DNA of 64,000 bases from Paenibacillus sp. V4I7 (GTDB taxonomy: Bacteria > Bacillota > Bacilli > Paenibacillales > NBRC-103111). Under the pieces are notes generated by a model. That model searched no databases and was not told the origin of the DNA. It saw nothing but the letters and a program-made list of their open reading frames with translations. The DNA lies in the NCBI RefSeq assembly GCF_030817275.1, contig NZ_JAUSZD010000002.1, forward strand, positions 3,224,001 to 3,288,000, given 5' to 3'. A program made the translations under genes and the position numbers. Every line of letters starts with the position of its first letter. Within the stretch, counting starts at the first letter, position 1. Below are positions 52,202 through 60,995 of the stretch, in pieces.

Positions 52202-53251
52202 TTATTCTCTCTCAAATTGAGAGAGAAAATAAGCATATTCCAACGGTCTACTATAAATTTTGCGTTCATAACACTTAAGTTTTTCGTATATATTTTTTTG
52301 GGGTTTTCCGTTAAGTTCAATAATCCATAACTTTCTTTGTTCATCTAATACAAAATCGACACTCAACTCTCCCAATGAACCTATATGAGTTTCTGCTTCT
52401 TTGGCGGCCATTATACTTATCTCATGCAGTGATCGGAGGATTTCATTAATCTTTTCGGGCGAAACTAATCGCGGAAGAATGTCAACAATATCATAAATGG
52501 TTTCACACATACTCGTGTTAAAGTACTGTTCATAAGCTACTCTACATGTAATGGTAGAAACTGTCCATTCTCCAAGAATATCTTTTTGGACAAGGACCCG
52601 GATATCAAAATACTGATGATCAAGTTGACTCATATGAATCCCTTGCTGAACCATGAATTTCTTTAGACGGAGTCCATCCAACTTTTCCTGAATGCTTTCA
52701 TTTTTTCTACAAATATATCTTGGAGCCAAGCAGTGCAAAGAAATGTGAATATCACCATTATCCATTAGTTTAACCCGATACACAGACTTCCCCATAGATC
52801 CGTAAGAAGGCTTAATGTATATTAGTTTATATTTCTCTAATAGTTCTGATATATTCACTTCTTCATTATATAAAAATGTGTCTGGTACATAGGGTTTAAG
52901 ATTTGACTCTTTTAATAGGTTATGAAGATCCCATTTATTAAAAAAATTGATATTGTTGAAACATTTATTTCTACCAATCGCCTTCTCTAGGCGTTCAATA
53001 GTTACTAATTTTTTGTTAAAACAGCGGTTATAGACGACATGAGGAAAAGGAAACGAACTTTGTTTCCATATGCCTTTTTTCAGGCTAAGTCCAATAATTC
53101 GTTGTTCCTTCCAACGTATATCGGCCGGTGTAAAAGCGTAAAGTTTCAGGTTTAGATTGTGATAACGTTGATAAAGCTCCAAAATTCTTTTTCTACTGAT
53201 CCTATTAGTTACCATAATACCTATTAATGGGTTATTCTCCAATCTCATCAC
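52202..53251 (-). CDS. YheC/YheD-family ATP-grasp protein
   Basis: A 349-residue protein with the full YheC/YheD layout: N-terminal domain (LIGIMVTNRISRKRILELYQ, LYAFTPADIRWKEQRIIGLS, PHVVYNRCFNK), then the ATP-grasp domain with YIKPSYGSMGKSVYRVKL, FMVQQGIHMSQLDHQYFDIR and LGELSVDFVLDEQRKLWIIE followed by L-N-G-K-P. Compared with the 251-residue protein at 48409 it keeps the N-terminal domain. Found in endospore coats; may ligate amino acids onto a coat or cortex substrate (inference). Next to the collagen-like spore surface gene, divergently transcribed. Confidence 0.85.
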   Translation of the reverse strand: MMRLENNPLIGIMVTNRISRKRILELYQRYHNLNLKLYAFTPADIRWKEQRIIGLSLKKGIWKQSSFPFPHVVYNRCFNKKLVTIERLEKAIGRNKCFNNINFFNKWDLHNLLKESNLKPYVPDTFLYNEEVNISELLEKYKLIYIKPSYGSMGKSVYRVKLMDNGDIHISLHCLAPRYICRKNESIQEKLDGLRLKKFMVQQGIHMSQLDHQYFDIRVLVQKDILGEWTVSTITCRVAYEQYFNTSMCETIYDIVDILPRLVSPEKINEILRSLHEISIMAAKEAETHIGSLGELSVDFVLDEQRKLWIIELNGKPQKNIYEKLKCYERKIYSRPLEYAYFLSQFERE

Positions 53252-53445
53252 TCCCTAGCCTTCGATCTCTGTTATTATCTAATGCCAGAATAGACATAAT
53301 GCTATGGGACAAGAACATAGATGAGTAGAAAATCAGCGAATTTATTACTCTATTAGCCTAAATTTCAATTGATAGGTATTTGCTGTGTGTATATTTTTAG
53401 GTTTTTAATATGATAAATTACGCTTGATAATAGGGAGATGAGACT

Positions 53446-54423
53446 ATGGGAAGATGTAATTGTCCGCCAGGACCTCCTGGACCAGAAGGACCACGAGGGC
53501 CACAAGGACCTCCAGGACTAGAAGGACCCGAATTGCTTCAAGAACTTGGAGAAGCAATTGCAACAGCTGGACCCACTGGACTTGCAGGAGCACTTGGACC
53601 AGCTGGTCTTGCAGGACTTGTAGGAGCAATTGGTGAAGCTGGACCCGCTGGACTTGCAGGAGCACTTGGACCCGAGGGACTTGCGGGAATTGCGGGAGCA
53701 CTTGGACCCGAGGGACTCGCAGGAATTGCAGGAGCAATTGGCGCAGCCGGACTGGCAGGACCAGCAGGACCAGCAGGACCAGCAGGACCAGCAGGGCCAG
53801 CGGGGCCAGCGGGGGCGACAGGTGCGACGGGAGCTACAGGGGCAACAGGGCCACAAGGTGTACCAGGAGGTGGAGGATTAATTCCCTTTTCAACGGGTAT
53901 TATCATAAGTGGTGCTACAGTAGTATCAGCTGCTCCAATTTTAATGGGTTTTGGCAGTCACACGGTTGAAGTTATTAACGCTGCTGGAGAATCAACTAGT
54001 CCACCGGAAGCAGGTGGCTTTGCTTTCCCAATTCCCTTTAATGGTACCGTTCATGATTTACAAATAAGTGCAGATTTATTGGTTGCTTCTGAGGTTTCTA
54101 TAAATACTCTCGGTCTTCAATATGATTTTACAGTATTCCGTGCACCGTCATTTCCTAATAGTGGGATTGATCATGCTTCTTCACCTTACTTGACAACTCC
54201 GCTGACTAGTTCGGTTAGATTCGGGGCTCCGAATACGACCATTACACCTGGTAACCCAACCGGTTTCCGTACTGCAACGAATAAAAATGTTGGGGGAACA
54301 TTGGTAGTCGCTGCGGGCGATCGTATTGGTATTCGTGTAAGGACGCTTGATGAGACTGATCCCTCGGCAGCTGATATCACCCAACTCTCATTTAGCGCTA
54401 GTCTAATGTATACTCCTTCTTAA
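53446..54423 (+). CDS. Collagen-like spore surface protein, BclB type
   Basis: A 325-residue protein. Residues 1-145 are Gly-X-Y collagen repeats: a Cys-containing head (MGRCNCPPGPPGPEGPRGPQ), a non-collagen interruption LLQELGEAIATA near residues 29-40, then repeats rich in G-L-A, G-A-L and G-P-A, ending in G-A-T triplets. The C-terminal 175 residues form a beta-sandwich head (IPFSTGIIISGATVVSAAPI, GGFAFPIPFNGTVHDLQISA, AGDRIGIRVRT) as in BclB-like exosporium glycoproteins, which trimerise on the spore surface. The G-x-T triplets are typical glycosylation sites. AGGGAGATGAG precedes the ATG. Confidence 0.85.
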   Translation: MGRCNCPPGPPGPEGPRGPQGPPGLEGPELLQELGEAIATAGPTGLAGALGPAGLAGLVGAIGEAGPAGLAGALGPEGLAGIAGALGPEGLAGIAGAIGAAGLAGPAGPAGPAGPAGPAGPAGATGATGATGATGPQGVPGGGGLIPFSTGIIISGATVVSAAPILMGFGSHTVEVINAAGESTSPPEAGGFAFPIPFNGTVHDLQISADLLVASEVSINTLGLQYDFTVFRAPSFPNSGIDHASSPYLTTPLTSSVRFGAPNTTITPGNPTGFRTATNKNVGGTLVVAAGDRIGIRVRTLDETDPSAADITQLSFSASLMYTPS

Positions 54424-54470
54424 TAATCTCTAGCATTGTAATCCGCCATATGTATCATGGGTAGCATGCA

Positions 54471-54513
54471 AAAGGGACAGGCGAATCATAAGCTGATTCA
54501 GCTTGTCCCCTTT
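54471..54513 (+). terminator. Intrinsic terminator
   Basis: Stem GGGACA (54474-54479) with TGTCCC (54504-54509), tip GAATCA/TGATTC, then CTTT. It follows the collagen-like gene. Confidence 0.65.
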
Positions 54514-54642
54514 GGGATTACTATCCTACTAACTCGTTTTGACCTATATTAGGCCATCCACTCTGCTTATAAATGCGATTTAATAGAAAAATAACGGCAC
54601 CGCTTCTATTGCCATCTAGCCAGACCGACAGTTCCAACGGGT

Positions 54643-55032
54643 TTATGTGAAGGAAATGTCGCTTATGTCGATGGTTACCAACAGAGGCTCCTGTGCCTTT
54701 TGCCCGTCGGCTTGTTGGGGGTAGACCCGCCGCTTTGTCGGCACTATGCTGCCGTTGACTTCGCGGTAATCGGATGCGTAATTGGCGCCGGTCGCGCCAC
54801 CCATCACATTGACCGTATAGTCATGCCGACGCAATAAGCCGTCTTCCCCGAAATAAGAAATCTGCTCGCGGCTATGACTGGCGATATGGTCAGGGAATGT
54901 AATTTTTAAACGGCGCCATGTTTCGCCGTTTTCCTGCCACGGGGCCAGTTCCTCGGTAACGAAACCGGGATACGTATATAAAAAGGGGTGAGTCAGATAA
55001 AACCACATCGCATAACTGGCGAAATAAACCAC
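54643..55032 (-). pseudogene. Uncharacterised protein, probably N-terminally truncated
   Basis: A 129-residue frame reading VYFASYAMWFYLTHPFLYTY, APWQENGETWRRLKITFPDH, GEDGLLRRHDYTVNVMGGAT and ending with IDISDISFT. It looks like the last two thirds of a soluble uncharacterised protein found in many Firmicutes and Actinobacteria; the first part is missing and GTG 55032 has only AAAGG upstream. It continues in the same frame as the SDR gene upstream, from which it is separated by the TAA at 55072-55074 and 13 codons. Confidence 0.5.
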
Positions 55033-55071
55033 ATGCAGAGCCGATACCTTTATTTTATGATATCCTTTTTC

Positions 55072-55836
55072 TTAACGATAAATTGGAGCGCCAAGCGGGG
55101 ATGAGCCAGCCCCTCCATCTACGCTAATTTCAGCACCCTGGACAAAGGAAGAGTCATCTGAGGCCAGGAACAGTGCGACTTTTGCTATCTCCTCCGGTTC
55201 ACCCATGCGGTTCAGCGGAACCATACGCGAAAGAATGGGATCCATTTGTGCAATTCCTTCAGGTTGCCCCCAAATTGGCGTCCGCGTCGCTCCCGGTACG
55301 ACGGTGTTCACGCGAATGCCGCGCGGTGACAATTCGGAAACCAGCACGCTCGCCATACTTGTGACCGCCCCTTTACTCGCCGCATAGGCCGACCATCCCG
55401 GGCTTCCAGCCTTAGCAAGAATCGAGCCGTTTAAGATCACCGATGCCCCCGCCTTCAGATGAGGCAAAGCGGCTTGAACAGTAAAAAAGACTCCGGTAAC
55501 GTTAACCTTGAGGATCTCCTCAAAAACGGAAAGCTCTGTCCCACCTACTGGCGTTTGACCAGAAATGCCTGCATTAGCGAATACGACATCCAGACGGCCG
55601 AATTTTTCAAACGCTGCGGCCACAGCTTTTTCCGCACTAGTTGGATCGGCGGCATCAGCCTGAACAGCAATAGCGTTGGTGGTGCCAATCTCCTCCACTG
55701 CCGAGTTTAACGCGACCTGATTACGGCCGGTAATAACGACCATTGCGCCTTCTGCCACAAACAATTTTGCGGCTGCCAATCCAATACCACTGCTACCCCC
55801 AGTAATTAATGCAACTTTCCCATTCAGTTTTCCCAT
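55072..55836 (-). CDS. Short-chain dehydrogenase/reductase
   Basis: A complete 254-residue classical SDR. Cofactor loop TGGSSGIG (residues 12-19), then GRNQ at the end of beta-2 (NADP preference), NAG (88-90), catalytic Ser138 (LNGSILA), Tyr151 and Lys155 (YAASK), and the C-terminal GAEISVDGGAGSSPLGAPIY. It reduces or oxidises an unknown alcohol or ketone in the cytoplasm. The TetR-type regulator upstream on the same strand and the palindrome between them suggest repression released by a substrate. Confidence 0.9.
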   Translation of the reverse strand: MGKLNGKVALITGGSSGIGLAAAKLFVAEGAMVVITGRNQVALNSAVEEIGTTNAIAVQADAADPTSAEKAVAAAFEKFGRLDVVFANAGISGQTPVGGTELSVFEEILKVNVTGVFFTVQAALPHLKAGASVILNGSILAKAGSPGWSAYAASKGAVTSMASVLVSELSPRGIRVNTVVPGATRTPIWGQPEGIAQMDPILSRMVPLNRMGEPEEIAKVALFLASDDSSFVQGAEISVDGGAGSSPLGAPIYR

Positions 55837-55887
55837 ATTCTATTGCTCCTTTGTGATTTATAGTTTTCGTCTCTTCCATTTCTTTTT

Positions 55888-55907
55888 TTGAGAACGATCA
55901 TTCTCAA
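55888..55907 (-). promoter_or_regulatory. Palindromic operator upstream of the SDR gene
   Basis: TTGAGAACGATCATTCTCAA, a 20-bp inverted repeat with arms TTGAGAA/TTCTCAA. A half-site copy TTGAGAACGAT occurs at 56542-56552, upstream of the TetR gene. The pair fits binding by that regulator at both promoters. Confidence 0.7.
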
Positions 55908-55921
55908 ATAAATAAATAAAT

Positions 55922-56505
55922 TTAGTTGATCTTTAAATTTGATATTGTTGTTTCAATTATTTGCTTTAATTTCTCTCTGTCGACTGTCGTCTTCGCCAAA
56001 ACCCGCAGCCCAGTAAATGCATTATTAAAATAACACGACAGCCATTCCGCATTGAGCGTTTTGTCAAGTTCGCCCGATTGTTGACCTGCCTCAATAAGCT
56101 CACGTATCAATTTCTCGATATAGGTCAAGCTCTCATTGACCCAAGCTATGGACTCAGAATCAAGTAGAGCCAACTCGCCCGCGGTATTTACCATCAGACA
56201 GCCTTTAGGAAACTCTTCCCCATCCCGTCTAATTGCCGTTTCTAACACCAGCCTAATAGTTTCCTTTGCAGAAATGGATCCATTAATAATGTGTTTAATA
56301 TATTTACCTATCATTTCACTATATCGTATTAACGCCTTGATATACAAGGAATGCTTATCGCCAAAGGAGTCATACATGCTTCTCTTGTGATCCCCAAATG
56401 TGAGTCTAAGTCCATCATGGAAGTCTTCTCATAACCCTGTTCCCAGAATAACAGCATGGCTTTGAGCAACACCGCATCCTCATCAAATTCCTTGGTTCTG
56501 GCCAT
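55922..56505 (-). pseudogene. TetR-family regulator with a frameshift
   Basis: The N-terminal DNA-binding domain starts at ATG 56505 (MARTKEFDEDAVLLKAMLLF, WEQGYEKTSMMDLDSHLGIT) and the frame is lost at about 56385, where the expected R-S-M-Y-D-S-F is found only after adding one base (AGAGAAGC instead of AGAAGAAGC). The second frame then gives MYDSFGDKHSLYIKALIRYS, PKGCLMVNTAGELALLDSES (TetR_C of the AcrR/YxaF type) to 55922. If the shift is real no functional repressor is made and the SDR gene would be constitutive. Confidence 0.75.
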
Positions 56506-56678
56506 TCCAATGATTCCTCCTTTCGATTAGATCTTAGCATATTGAGAACGATAGGTAAAGAATTATTTATACATCATAGGCGATGTTCTTATGCATTGTT
56601 TTATCTCTCTTTAAACGTATAAGTGGATAACGATAAGTCAATACTTGGAACAACCTCTGTGAGGTAAGGAGAGAGAGT

Positions 56679-57785
56679 GTGAAGATGCAGTCAACAGAAA
56701 AAATCACGGGAACTCAGCTAGGCTTTTTAATAATGAATTTTATCGGTTCCACCGTCATCTTAACCATTCCTGGATGGATGGTGATGATTGCAAAGCAAAA
56801 TGGTTGGATATCCTTTATTCCTTCTACTACAACAGGTTTATTAACTCTGTGGGCGCTGATTACACTCGCCAATCGTTATCCTGGTTTGACGATTATACAA
56901 TACAGTTCAAAAATCTTAGGGAAATGGTTAGGGAAATGTTTGGGATTGTTTTACATTTATTTTTGGCTTAATGCTATTTCGGTTATGACCATACAGCATA
57001 CCTTTTTTATTAAAACGCTTCTATTACCAAAAAGTCCGACCATAGTAGGAAGTCTGACATTATTGATCCTATGCGGCATAGCCGTTATTGCTGGGATTGA
57101 GGTCATAGGAAGATGTAATGAGTTTCTTACACCCTTGATCTTGGTTTTTTTGATTCCGATCTTGATTCTGGCGATTGGGGAAGCAGATCCCGTCCGGCTA
57201 AAGCCTTTTTTAGGAGAGGGAATACTGCCGGTATTGCAAGGAGCTATCATTCCAGCAGGAGCATTCATGAATCAAGTATTTATATTAGGATGGCTCCTTC
57301 CTTATTTGAATCAGCCGAAAAAGGCTTTCAAGGTCTCGCTGATTGCGTATTTCAGCCTTTCCATTATTGTATTTACCATTATATTACTTACGATTATGGT
57401 CCTCGGTACATTATCAGGTAAACTGACCTATTCATTTTTAAGTCTCATGCAATATATAGGTATTGAAGGTTCATTTGAACGTCTGGAGGCCATCGCTGTT
57501 GCGGTGTGGGTGTTGGGGAATTTTGTGAAGGTATGTGTATCGTTGTTTATATTATGTCTTTGTGTAAGCCAGCTTTTCGGGATCCGAAATTATCGTGATA
57601 TCGTAGCTCCGCTAACACTTTTGACCATCATTGGATCGGCTTCCATTTTCAAAAGTGCCGCGGAGCTTCAAGCTTATCTTGCTTTCATTTACCCGAGTGT
57701 GGGTTTTATCACACAGAGCCTCATACCGTTGTCACTTCTCATGATAGACACTATAAAAAGAAAAGTGGACCATTCAATGCATTAA
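56679..57785 (+). CDS. Germinant receptor permease subunit, GerB type
   Basis: A 368-residue membrane protein with ten hydrophobic helices, a member of the GerAB/GerBB/GerKB amino acid permease-like family: ITGTQLGFLIMNFIGSTVIL, LTIIQYSSKILGKWLGKCLG, LTPLILVFLIPILILAIGEA, FMNQVFILGWLLPYLNQPKK. It forms the small-molecule sensing channel of a spore germinant receptor in the inner spore membrane. GTG 56679 sits 7 bases after AAGGAG. The partner subunits A and C are on the opposite strand and converge on it, which is unusual. Confidence 0.9.
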   Translation: MKMQSTEKITGTQLGFLIMNFIGSTVILTIPGWMVMIAKQNGWISFIPSTTTGLLTLWALITLANRYPGLTIIQYSSKILGKWLGKCLGLFYIYFWLNAISVMTIQHTFFIKTLLLPKSPTIVGSLTLLILCGIAVIAGIEVIGRCNEFLTPLILVFLIPILILAIGEADPVRLKPFLGEGILPVLQGAIIPAGAFMNQVFILGWLLPYLNQPKKAFKVSLIAYFSLSIIVFTIILLTIMVLGTLSGKLTYSFLSLMQYIGIEGSFERLEAIAVAVWVLGNFVKVCVSLFILCLCVSQLFGIRNYRDIVAPLTLLTIIGSASIFKSAAELQAYLAFIYPSVGFITQSLIPLSLLMIDTIKRKVDHSMH

Positions 57786-58004
57786 AAGCATTTTTCCGAT
57801 GGGTTCAAAAATAATTTTGAACGGGAAAACTATGCTCGGTATGTCAACACGGGCAATTAATAGGGATCCGGAAATGGATGATACTCCCATTAAAACGCCG
57901 TATATCGCTGCTTCCTTGCTTTTTTGCATACTCAGCAAGGATTGGATTCTAAAAAAAGACCATACAACCAATATACATACATATCCCACGATTTGGACGA
58001 TCAT
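57774..58004 (-). CDS. Small membrane protein of the germinant receptor operon
   Basis: A 76-residue protein with two hydrophobic helices (IVQIVGYVCILVVWSFFRIQ and a second near residues 40-60, SISGSLLIARVDIPSIVFP) overlapping the gerC stop by 4 bases, so translationally coupled to it. Small D-type subunits with two helices are known in some germinant receptors and modulate their activity; this may be one. Its 3' end overlaps that of the convergent gerB gene by 12 bases. Confidence 0.65.
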   Translation of the reverse strand: MIVQIVGYVCILVVWSFFRIQSLLSMQKSKEAAIYGVLMGVSSISGSLLIARVDIPSIVFPFKIIFEPIGKMLLMH

Positions 58005-59173
58005 TTTATGATCTCCTTTTCCTTCAAATGTAATGGAGGACCTGCCATCCCGCTTCCGATTATATTTAACTTAACTGCAACGGAAACGTCTACCTCCGGA
58101 AACTTATGATCCCATTGTTCTTTCAACACTTTCCATTGTTTTGGCTTATCACGGTAAATTTCTTGGCCGAAACCCACACTATCAACTTTGTACCGCTTCT
58201 GGACTTTGGATAATGTATCCAGGACTTGTTTCTCGACCGTTTTCTCTAATGCTTTCTGTACAAGTCTAAGATTCTCTGGCAAACTGATATCCAACGGGGT
58301 ATTATTTTCCCAGATAGCTCCTTCCCCTTCCAGCTGAATCTTGAATTTGATCTTATCACCACTTATCTCCGAGGTGATTTTTCGGTTTGCTTTGTCCAGA
58401 ACCAACCCCACTATTCCGTCACCTTCTGGTAATCTGACGTTGATTCTACCACTCTTCATTCTACCTGTAACCCAAAGAAATCCATTTGTTTCATTCTCGT
58501 TTAGATAACCGACTAACTTGAAATCCTTGAAAATGGCAGTTCCAGCTAGCTTAAATATATGGTTTTCTTTCACTCCTTCTGATAAACCCTCAGGCATTAT
58601 GACTCCCAAAATAGGACTGATCCCATCACTTGATGACGCTAAAAAAAAGTCTCGCAGTGTAACCGCCAACTCGCTTCTTAAAGCTTCCATTTCCTTGATT
58701 GCTTCGCTGGGAGCTTGTTCAAAAGGGTAATTAACTTTCAGAAGTCTCCGCCCTTCTGCCCCCTTTACAACCATCATGTAGGTTTTTAATCGTTGCTTCG
58801 ATTCGTGGGTGTAAACATCGAGAATATCTTGAATCCCGTGTTTGGATAACGATTCACCTATAAAAATAACGACGCGATGTGCGGTAAACAACCTGCGCGA
58901 ACTTTTTTTCTGAAGCCTATAGAACGCTTCATTAATATTCTTTCCAACAGCCGATATAACAAAAAACTTCTCTTTTTGGCTTCCTCCACTCCCTGGTCCC
59001 CCTTGAGCGGAGGCAGGGATGACAATTTGATGCGATAATAAATATTCCCCATTATCCGTTAAGTCAAATGCCGTACCCGCAATGAACGCAAGATCATTAA
59101 TCTCCGTACGATCCCAACAACCGCTTGTGGTTAATATTGTGAATAGTAAGCCGATGCATAGGAATGGTTTCAT
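58001..59173 (-). CDS. Germinant receptor lipoprotein subunit, GerC type
   Basis: A 390-residue lipoprotein of the GerAC/GerBC/GerKC family: signal peptide with lipobox TTSGC (Cys near 19) followed directly by W-D-R-T-E-I-N-D-L-A-F, the family hallmark; later FTAHRVVIFIGESLSKHGIQ and the C-terminal domain LVQKALEKTVEKQVLDTLSK with DSVGFGQEIYR. It is anchored on the outside of the inner spore membrane and needs the diacylglyceryl transferase. It overlaps the gerA stop codon by 4 bases. Confidence 0.9.
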   Translation of the reverse strand: MKPFLCIGLLFTILTTSGCWDRTEINDLAFIAGTAFDLTDNGEYLLSHQIVIPASAQGGPGSGGSQKEKFFVISAVGKNINEAFYRLQKKSSRRLFTAHRVVIFIGESLSKHGIQDILDVYTHESKQRLKTYMMVVKGAEGRRLLKVNYPFEQAPSEAIKEMEALRSELAVTLRDFFLASSSDGISPILGVIMPEGLSEGVKENHIFKLAGTAIFKDFKLVGYLNENETNGFLWVTGRMKSGRINVRLPEGDGIVGLVLDKANRKITSEISGDKIKFKIQLEGEGAIWENNTPLDISLPENLRLVQKALEKTVEKQVLDTLSKVQKRYKVDSVGFGQEIYRDKPKQWKVLKEQWDHKFPEVDVSVAVKLNIIGSGMAGPPLHLKEKEIIK

Positions 59174-60768
59174 TCTGAAGTTCCTTTCCTTTTCCTCGCA
59201 GATTCTGGACTTGGTTTTTGACCTGCCGGTTCACGGACCAAATTATTAGATCCTGTTGCCTGTGGACGACGAGTTTTAGCCCATATTGGCGCCTGGATGA
59301 TTACATCCTTCAAATCCGTGATGGTCATCGGGGCTGCCGGAGTGAAATAAGGGACGCCGAAAGAACGAAGTGACGTGACATGTAACAAGATGCCTAAAAA
59401 ACCCAGTACAATGCCATAAAGTCCAAGCGTACCCGCCAAGAATAGCATCGGAAAGCGAAGAACTCGGATTCCATTTGCAAAACTATATCGTGGAATTGTA
59501 AACGCTGCAATGCCAGTAATCGATACGATAATGACGACTGGAGCTGAAATAATTCCCGCCTGCACAGCTGCTTGGCCGATGACCAATGCCCCAACAATGC
59601 TTATCGCTTGCCCGATTTGTTTGGGTAATCGAATCCCTGCTTCCCGCAATGCCTCAAATATAATTTCCATTATTAAGGCTTCGAACACAGCCGGGAAAGG
59701 AACAGGCTCCCTAGAGGAGGCAATACTCAGAACGAGATTAGTCGGAATCATTTCCTGGTGGAAGGTCGTAATCGCAACATATAGGGGAGGAGCAAATATG
59801 GCGATACTGATGAAAAGGAATCGAATCCACCGCACAAAAGTTGCAATGGGCCAGCGAATATAGTAATCCTCGCTTGCCTGGAGTCCACTCCAGAATGTCA
59901 TGGGAACAATTAATACAAATGGAGTGGTATCGACAAGAATGGCTATTTTCCCTTCCAATAGCTCTGCAGCTACAACATCTGGTCGCTCTGTACTATGCAC
60001 TAGTGGAAAAGGAGAGAAAGGTGAATCCTCAATAAATCCCTCTATGTAGCCTGAATCGAGGATCCCGTCGATTTGAATCCGAGATACCCTTTTTCGAACT
60101 TCCTCAACTACAGATTCGGAAACAATACCAACTATATAACTAATGACTACTTGGGTTTGAGTAAGCTCCCCGAGCGTAATGGATTCCATTTTTAGTCGAG
60201 ATGTTTTAATTCTATTTCGTATTAGACCAATATTCGTTGAAATCTTCTCGATAAATCCATCCCTAGGACCGCGAATGACAGGTTCAGATGAAGGTTCTTC
60301 AAGGCTTCGTTGTGCTGTACCGCAAACCTTGACCATCAACGCATTGCTGTCTCCTATTGTAAGAACGGCTGCATGACCCTTTAACACATGACTAACAATG
60401 TCAGTTACTTTGGATGTCATATTCGTCGTTCCTATAGAGATAATCTGGTCATCCAGAGATTCTGTTGTTTCATTTATCAAAGTATCTTGTTTTGTAAAAT
60501 TAAATATCAATGGTTTCAATACATGATCGTCAATCAATTTTTCTTCAACCAGACTTTCAAGGTATATGATAAGCCAATGATTTTCTCCAGCCAGCCGAAC
60601 TTTACGGAATACCATATCAGAGCTGTTTTGGAATATACGCTTAAAAATCATCTCATTTTGTTCTAAATCCGAGCTTAAGCTGGGGTTCTCTTCATCATCA
60701 GTTTGATGAGCCTCCGGCATATTTGGAAACTCAGGTTTAATGTGCATCCATTTCCTAAACCATTTCAC
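59170..60768 (-). CDS. Germinant receptor subunit, GerA type
   Basis: A 532-residue protein: a long hydrophilic N-terminal domain (LSSDLEQNEMIFKRIFQNSS, RGPRDGFIEKISTNIGLIRN, DPVVDD-like substitutions) up to residue 290, then five or six membrane helices (FLFISIAIFAPPLYVAITTF, EALREAGIRLPKQIGQAISI, LVIGQAAVQAGIISAPVVII) and a basic C-terminal tail. It is the core A subunit of a GerA-type receptor. GTG 60768 follows TTGGGGGT at the right distance; a TTG at 60801 lacks a site. The gene leads the gerA-gerC-small protein operon. Confidence 0.9.
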   Translation of the reverse strand: MKWFRKWMHIKPEFPNMPEAHQTDDEENPSLSSDLEQNEMIFKRIFQNSSDMVFRKVRLAGENHWLIIYLESLVEEKLIDDHVLKPLIFNFTKQDTLINETTESLDDQIISIGTTNMTSKVTDIVSHVLKGHAAVLTIGDSNALMVKVCGTAQRSLEEPSSEPVIRGPRDGFIEKISTNIGLIRNRIKTSRLKMESITLGELTQTQVVISYIVGIVSESVVEEVRKRVSRIQIDGILDSGYIEGFIEDSPFSPFPLVHSTERPDVVAAELLEGKIAILVDTTPFVLIVPMTFWSGLQASEDYYIRWPIATFVRWIRFLFISIAIFAPPLYVAITTFHQEMIPTNLVLSIASSREPVPFPAVFEALIMEIIFEALREAGIRLPKQIGQAISIVGALVIGQAAVQAGIISAPVVIIVSITGIAAFTIPRYSFANGIRVLRFPMLFLAGTLGLYGIVLGFLGILLHVTSLRSFGVPYFTPAAPMTITDLKDVIIQAPIWAKTRRPQATGSNNLVREPAGQKPSPESARKRKGTSE

Positions 60769-60958
60769 TAAATAGACCCCCAAAAGAAAACACTGATTCA
60801 ACTATTCTTCCAATTTACGTCAAAATTATTCTTAAGCTAGTTCGATGTCGAATAAAGACTTCATAACATTTATTATGTAAACAATTATCCCTTCCTGCTA
60901 GCATTTTTATTTAACGAAATTAACGATTCAATTACTGAGAAAGCTACAATTTCAAAAA

Positions 60959-60984
60959 AAATAACCTGCTAATCAGGTTATTTT
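60959..60984 (-). terminator. Terminator of the selO gene
   Basis: Perfect 10-bp stem AAATAACCTG (60959-60968) with CAGGTTATTT (60974-60983). On the minus strand it is followed by a T-rich tail; it lies 11 bases after the stop. Confidence 0.8.
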
Positions 60985-60995
60985 CACCTTCTATC

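Noticed and set aside
53444..53906. Minus-strand frames of 97-122 codons opposite the collagen gene
   Set aside because: They are mirror readings of Gly-X-Y repeat DNA, low-complexity Pro/Ala/Ser or Val/Gln strings without start signals.
57799..58109. Plus-strand frames downstream of gerB
   Set aside because: They are antisense to the small membrane gene and gerC and lack ribosome binding sites.
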